DNA of 64,000 nt from an uncultured Chryseobacterium sp. (lineage in GTDB: Bacteria > Bacteroidota > Bacteroidia > Flavobacteriales > Weeksellaceae), in NCBI GenBank assembly GCA_913778275.1, contig CAJYWN010000008.1, positions 27,993 to 91,992 on the forward strand, written 5' to 3'. Shown one piece after another: positions 60,787 to 64,000 of the stretch. Under the pieces are notes generated by a model. The model was given only the letters and a program-made list of their open reading frames with translations, was not told the origin of the DNA and ran no database searches. Positions within the stretch are counted from its first letter, which is position 1; the number at the start of each line of letters is the position of its first letter. Made by a program: the position numbers and the translations under genes.

Positions 60787-62459
60787 TTTTCCTTCAGATA
60801 ATTAAAGTAAGCCTTCTGTATATCTGCATTGTTTTTACCGGATGTGTTGACTTCCAGTATTTTAGGCTGATTGTCCGGCTTGAAGAAATTTTCAAGGACC
60901 CGGTCCAAAGTAATATCGTCATCCACTTTAGTATAGGAAAACCCGAAATGTTTTGCCAAAAATTCGGCATTCTTATGATGCTTGGTCGCAATAAATTCAT
61001 CCAGCGTATTCGGATTGGCATTTCCAGGACCCGGAATAATTTTAAAAATATTTCCTTCCCCATTATTAAAAATCATCACTCTCACAAACGGCGGAATGTA
61101 TTGATTCCAAAGGCCATTGATATCGTAAAAGAAACTGAGGTCTCCCGTAATCAATAAAGTAGGATTGGCATTCTTTATGGCAAAGCCCATCGCTGTGGAT
61201 GTTGATCCATCGATTCCGCTTGTCCCTCTGTTGCAGTAAATTTTTCTTTTCCCGTAATCAAACAGCTGTGCGTACCGTATTGCCGAGCTGTTGCTGAAGT
61301 GTACGTTATAATTCTCAGGAATCATCTGCGATGTTTTATGGAAAAAATAAAAATCTGAAAAATCTACCGTATTGAGAAACTTCTCATGTTTTGCATCTTT
61401 TTTATCGCGAAGGACATCCCAAAGATTAAAGTACGGACTCGGTTCCAGATTGATAAATTTCATCAATTTAGAGAAAAAAACTTCGGGTTTTACTTCCAGT
61501 TTTTCTGTCAGTGCAAAATAGGTATCCGGCTGCCATACTTCATCCAAATGCCAGTGCTGTTTAGGGTGCGCTTTTCTCAGAAACTGCTTTACTTTTTTAG
61601 AAACAACATTCTGTCCTACCGTAATCAGCAGATCAGGCGCATAGGTTTTAAAATCTTCTTCCGTAAAATTAAAAACATAACGGTCGATATGTCTGAAGAA
61701 CTTTTCATGGTGCAGATTAGAATTTGCCTCACTGAGAACTACAACAGAATGATTTTTAACCAGCTGGGTAAGCTGATTTTCAAGTTCAGGACTATAATCT
61801 CTTGTTCCAACCAGAATCATGATTCTTTGGGAAGTATTCCATTCTGCCACTAAAGTGGATGGAATTTCATATTCTTTCTGCCGGATTGTTTTTTCTACCG
61901 TAGGAAAAGTCGGCAGTTCCGAAACCAGTTCATAGAGAGGCTCTTCCAACGGAATATTGATATGGACCGGTCCCTGCTTTTCAATGCACAGTTCAATGGC
62001 TTTTTTTATCGTGTCAAAATTAATGTCTTCCGCATTTTCCTTTCCGTCTTCGAGCAACTGGAAATCTCCGTAGGAATGCTGATGAAAAAGATTATTCTGC
62101 CTGATCGTCTGTCCGTCGAAAATATCCACATAATCCATTGGCCTGTCGGCTGTTAACACCAAAAGAGGAATATTGGAATAAAAAGCTTCCGTAATTGCAG
62201 GATAATAATTGGCTGCCGCAGATCCGCTGGTACAGGTAACCGCTACCGGTTTTTTTTCGCTCATCGCCATTCCCAGTCCGACAAAAGCGGCACTTCTTTC
62301 ATCCACAATGCTGTAACAGCTGAAGCTGTCGGTTTCGGAAAAATGGATCGCCAAAGGGGCATTTCTGGATCCCGGGGAAATAATGATGTCTGAAATTCCG
62401 TACTGCTGAAGAAGATGCGCCAATATCTGAATACTTCTTTTGGAAGAATATTTTTTCAT
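60783..62459 (-). CDS. menD: MenD, SEPHCHC synthase (menaquinone biosynthesis)
   Basis: MenD adds the succinyl-semialdehyde unit from 2-oxoglutarate to isochorismate using thiamine diphosphate. The 558-residue protein opens YSSKRSIQILAHLLQQYGISD with the SPGSRNAPLAIHF motif (28-40), has the catalytic Glu in VDERSAAFVGLGMA, TCTSGSAAANYYPAITEA, RGTSGIDGSTSTAMGFA, and the ThDP motif ITGDLSFFYDINGLWN. It is convergent with pabC; the stops overlap by four bases. Other men genes are not present. Confidence 0.96.
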   Translation of the reverse strand: MKKYSSKRSIQILAHLLQQYGISDIIISPGSRNAPLAIHFSETDSFSCYSIVDERSAAFVGLGMAMSEKKPVAVTCTSGSAAANYYPAITEAFYSNIPLLVLTADRPMDYVDIFDGQTIRQNNLFHQHSYGDFQLLEDGKENAEDINFDTIKKAIELCIEKQGPVHINIPLEEPLYELVSELPTFPTVEKTIRQKEYEIPSTLVAEWNTSQRIMILVGTRDYSPELENQLTQLVKNHSVVVLSEANSNLHHEKFFRHIDRYVFNFTEEDFKTYAPDLLITVGQNVVSKKVKQFLRKAHPKQHWHLDEVWQPDTYFALTEKLEVKPEVFFSKLMKFINLEPSPYFNLWDVLRDKKDAKHEKFLNTVDFSDFYFFHKTSQMIPENYNVHFSNSSAIRYAQLFDYGKRKIYCNRGTSGIDGSTSTAMGFAIKNANPTLLITGDLSFFYDINGLWNQYIPPFVRVMIFNNGEGNIFKIIPGPGNANPNTLDEFIATKHHKNAEFLAKHFGFSYTKVDDDITLDRVLENFFKPDNQPKILEVNTSGKNNADIQKAYFNYLKEN

Positions 62460-62544
62460 AGCACAAATTTAATTTATAAATAATTAACTATAAAAAGATT
62501 TTCATTTAAAATCTGTAATTTAGCCATTCGTTAAATTTCTAAAA

Positions 62545-63495
62545 ATGGACAAAATACCTAGTGTAGACCTGCGTGATTTCCTTTCGGGTGACCCGGAACG
62601 CAAACAGAAATTTGTAAATGAAATCGGAAAAGCTTATGAAGAAATTGGTTTTGTTGCCTTAAAAGGCCATTTTCTTGATGACAAATTGGTTGATGAATTG
62701 TATGGAGAGGTAAAAAACTTTTTTGAATTGCCAACGGAAACGAAACAAAAGTATGAGATTCCGGGAATTGGCGGACAGAGAGGCTATGTAGGATTCGGTA
62801 AGGAAACTGCAAAAGGCTTCAAAAAGGGAGACCTGAAAGAATTTTGGCATTTCGGCCAGTATGTATCCGAAGATTCCCAATACAAAGACGAGTATCCTGA
62901 CAATGTAATCGTTGAAGAACTTCCGAAATTCAACGAAATCGGTAAGGAAGCTTACCAGATGCTGGAAAAAACCGGAAAATATGTTCTGAGAGCGCTGGCT
63001 TTGTATCTTGGTCTGGATGAATTTTATTTTGATGATAAAATTGCAGAAGGCAATTCTATTTTAAGACCAATTCATTATCCTCCGATCACACAGGAGCCTG
63101 ATGATGCGGTAAGAGCTGCTGCACACGGAGATATCAATCTCATTACCTTACTAATGGGTTCTCAGGGAAAAGGGCTTCAGGTTCAGAATCACAAGGGTGA
63201 ATGGATCGATGCCATTGCTGAACCGGACGAACTGATGATTAATGTAGGAGATATGTTATCCAGACATACCAACAACAAACTGAAATCCACCATACACCGT
63301 GTAGTAAATCCACCGAGGGAATTGTGGGGAACTTCACGATATTCCATTCCGTTCTTTATGCATCCCGTAAGTTCCATGTCATTAAATGCACTGGAAAACT
63401 GTATCGATGAAAATCATCCGAAATTGTACGAAGATATTACAGCAGGAGAATTTCTCCATGAACGACTGATAGAATTAGGACTGATAAAAAAATAA
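62545..63495 (+). CDS. 2OG-Fe(II)/isopenicillin N synthase-family oxygenase
   Basis: This 316-residue dioxygenase has an N-terminal DIOX_N-like part (IPSVDLRDFLSGDPERKQKF; GFVALKGHFLDDKLVDELY) and a C-terminal jelly roll. The iron triad is His and Asp in AAHGDINLITLL and His in STIHRVVNPP, with the cosubstrate Arg-x-Ser in SRYSIPFFMHP. Bacterial members of this family are seldom beta-lactam enzymes; the substrate here is unknown. It is monocistronic and ends at a clear terminator. Confidence 0.9.
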   Translation: MDKIPSVDLRDFLSGDPERKQKFVNEIGKAYEEIGFVALKGHFLDDKLVDELYGEVKNFFELPTETKQKYEIPGIGGQRGYVGFGKETAKGFKKGDLKEFWHFGQYVSEDSQYKDEYPDNVIVEELPKFNEIGKEAYQMLEKTGKYVLRALALYLGLDEFYFDDKIAEGNSILRPIHYPPITQEPDDAVRAAAHGDINLITLLMGSQGKGLQVQNHKGEWIDAIAEPDELMINVGDMLSRHTNNKLKSTIHRVVNPPRELWGTSRYSIPFFMHPVSSMSLNALENCIDENHPKLYEDITAGEFLHERLIELGLIKK

Positions 63496-63501
63496 TAACC
63501 A

Positions 63502-63526
63502 ACCGGGCAATTCGCCCGGTTTTTAT
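63502..63526 (+). terminator. Terminator after oxygenase gene
   Basis: A perfect seven-base-pair GC-rich stem (ACCGGGC / GCCCGGT) with a five-base loop is followed by a T run. Confidence 0.8.
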
Positions 63527-63644
63527 TTAATTAAACTAAAATATTATAAATTTAAATTCATATAAAAATAATATACCACAAATGTTTGACTTATTTATTT
63601 TTTAGCTATCTTTACAGAAGTATCAAATTTTTAACTAAAACAAT

Positions 63645-63806
63645 ATGAAAAATTTAAAAAAACTAAGCAAAGGCCAATTAAAAAGTATTACAGGAGCAGG
63701 TATTAATCTTCCTGAACCGGAATATTGCATGTATGCATGCGGCAACGTGATCATCTGCGCAACGTGCAGTAAAGATTTCAAATGCCCGGTAGATGATACA
63801 ATGTAA
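63645..63806 (+). CDS. Second bacteriocin-like Cys-rich peptide
   Basis: The 53-residue product starts MKNLKKLSKGQLKSITGAG, matching the leader of the peptide at 46.0 kb, but the cleavage-type pair reads Gly-Ala in place of Gly-Gly. The core has five cysteines (EYCMYACGNVIICATCSKDF, then KCPVDD). It has its own terminator 30 bases after the stop and no maturation or export gene nearby. It sits just before an IS3-type element. The assignment rests on the leader match and intact short frame. Confidence 0.75.
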   Translation: MKNLKKLSKGQLKSITGAGINLPEPEYCMYACGNVIICATCSKDFKCPVDDTM

Positions 63807-63837
63807 TTGAATTCAGAAACATTTTTCATAAAAGAAG

Positions 63838-63860
63838 CCGCTCCTTTTGGGAGCGGTTTT
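63838..63860 (+). terminator. Terminator after second peptide gene
   Basis: A seven-base-pair stem (CCGCTCC / GGAGCGG) with a short T/G loop is followed by a T run. Confidence 0.8.
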
Positions 63861-63874
63861 TATTTTAATCAAAT

Positions 63875-64000
63875 TGTCCCGTCCTGAAATAGCGATACAC
63901 AAATTTTTATCGTTATGGACAACAATCAAGAAAACCGCTATGTAAAACGCACTCAACGCGATTACAGTTTGTCATTTAAACTAAACGTTGTAAGAGAAAT
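63875..64000 (+). mobile_element. Left end of an IS3-family-like insertion sequence (partial)
   Basis: TGTCCCGTCCTGAAATA at 63875 resembles the terminal inverted repeat of Bacteroidota IS3-type elements, and 40 bases later a transposase-like frame begins. The right end and target duplication are beyond the window, so the family call is tentative. Confidence 0.6.
63915..64000 (+). CDS. IS3-type transposase OrfA (partial, first 28 residues)
   Basis: The frame opens MDNNQENRYVKRTQRDYSLS and continues FKLNVVRE to the window edge. The basic start followed by YSLSFKLNVVRE matches the first helix of the helix-turn-helix in IS3 OrfA proteins. Only 28 codons are visible, so the identification depends on the adjoining inverted-repeat-like end. 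Confidence 0.65.
   Translation, partial: MDNNQENRYVKRTQRDYSLSFKLNVVRE

Noticed and set aside
1..64000. CRISPR array, prophage, rRNA operon or complete defence island
   Set aside because: I saw no regularly spaced repeats, phage structural genes, rRNA sequence or multi-gene defence cluster on either strand.

Overview
The window is a chromosomal segment from a member of the Bacteroidota, class Flavobacteriia, most likely Chryseobacterium or a close relative in the Weeksellaceae. Three things point there. Start regions carry the Bacteroidota promoter -7 box TAnnTTTG, often with TTTG about 19-21 bases upstream, and Shine-Dalgarno sites are largely absent. Many genes belong to families typical of this group (DUF4835, DUF5686, DUF5687, DUF6646- and DUF6705-like proteins, and short Cys-rich 'bacteriocin-like' peptides with a GG-type leader). 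Conserved flavobacterial gene blocks are intact, and a tryptophanase is present, which fits the indole-positive habit of the genus.

Layout. 1-2.1 kb (minus): mreB-mreC-mreD rod-shape genes, with mreD cut by the window edge. 2.5-6.5 kb (plus): haem operon hemA-hemC-hemD-hemE, followed by an AT-rich orphan gene. 7.4-10.4 kb (minus): nitroreductase and an ABC ATPase/DUF5687 permease pair. 10.7-16.1 kb (minus): recN, DUF4835, coaBC, rpoZ and bamD. 16.2-19.5 kb: a TetR regulator with a palindromic candidate operator, divergent from tatD-tcdA, then rnpA and a DUF4126 membrane protein. 19.6-26.9 kb (minus): miaB, a sigma-54 activator, a membrane protein, lptE and a large acidic TPR-like protein; the miaB/activator junction holds a truncated DUF1016 gene and a small secreted protein. 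27.1-34.9 kb (minus): two secreted TonB-C-like proteins, poxB, lysA, an exonuclease with a degenerate GIY-YIG-like region, and a HerA-like ATPase.

35.1-37.3 kb (plus) is a sulfur detoxification operon: MBL/rhodanese fusion, rhodanese lipoprotein and thioredoxin. Then come a YafV-type amidase, a small envelope protein and rseP. At 40.3-43.2 kb two identical tRNA-Asn genes bracket an AT-rich accessory cassette. It encodes a lipoprotein with a JAMM-like motif and a DUF6705-like secreted protein, and an exact 35-base repeat lies at both cassette ends. 43.4-49.5 kb: DUF5686 outer-membrane protein, a bacteriocin-like peptide, rplU-rpmA, a zinc metallopeptidase lipoprotein and an acyltransferase. 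49.6-52.3 kb: miaE, DUF502 and tnaA. 52.4-59.2 kb: PQQ-type sugar dehydrogenase, uvrB, a VOC protein, DUF3820, an AI-2E-type transporter and two membrane proteins. 59.2-63.5 kb: pabB-pabC, menD and a 2OG-Fe(II) oxygenase. The window ends with a second bacteriocin-like peptide and the left end of an IS3-type insertion sequence.

Most of the window is core metabolism and cell-envelope biogenesis. The parts that look accessory are the tRNA-Asn cassette, the two leader/Cys-rich peptides, the orphan gene at 6.6 kb, the truncated DUF1016 gene and the edge IS. I see no rRNA, CRISPR array or prophage.
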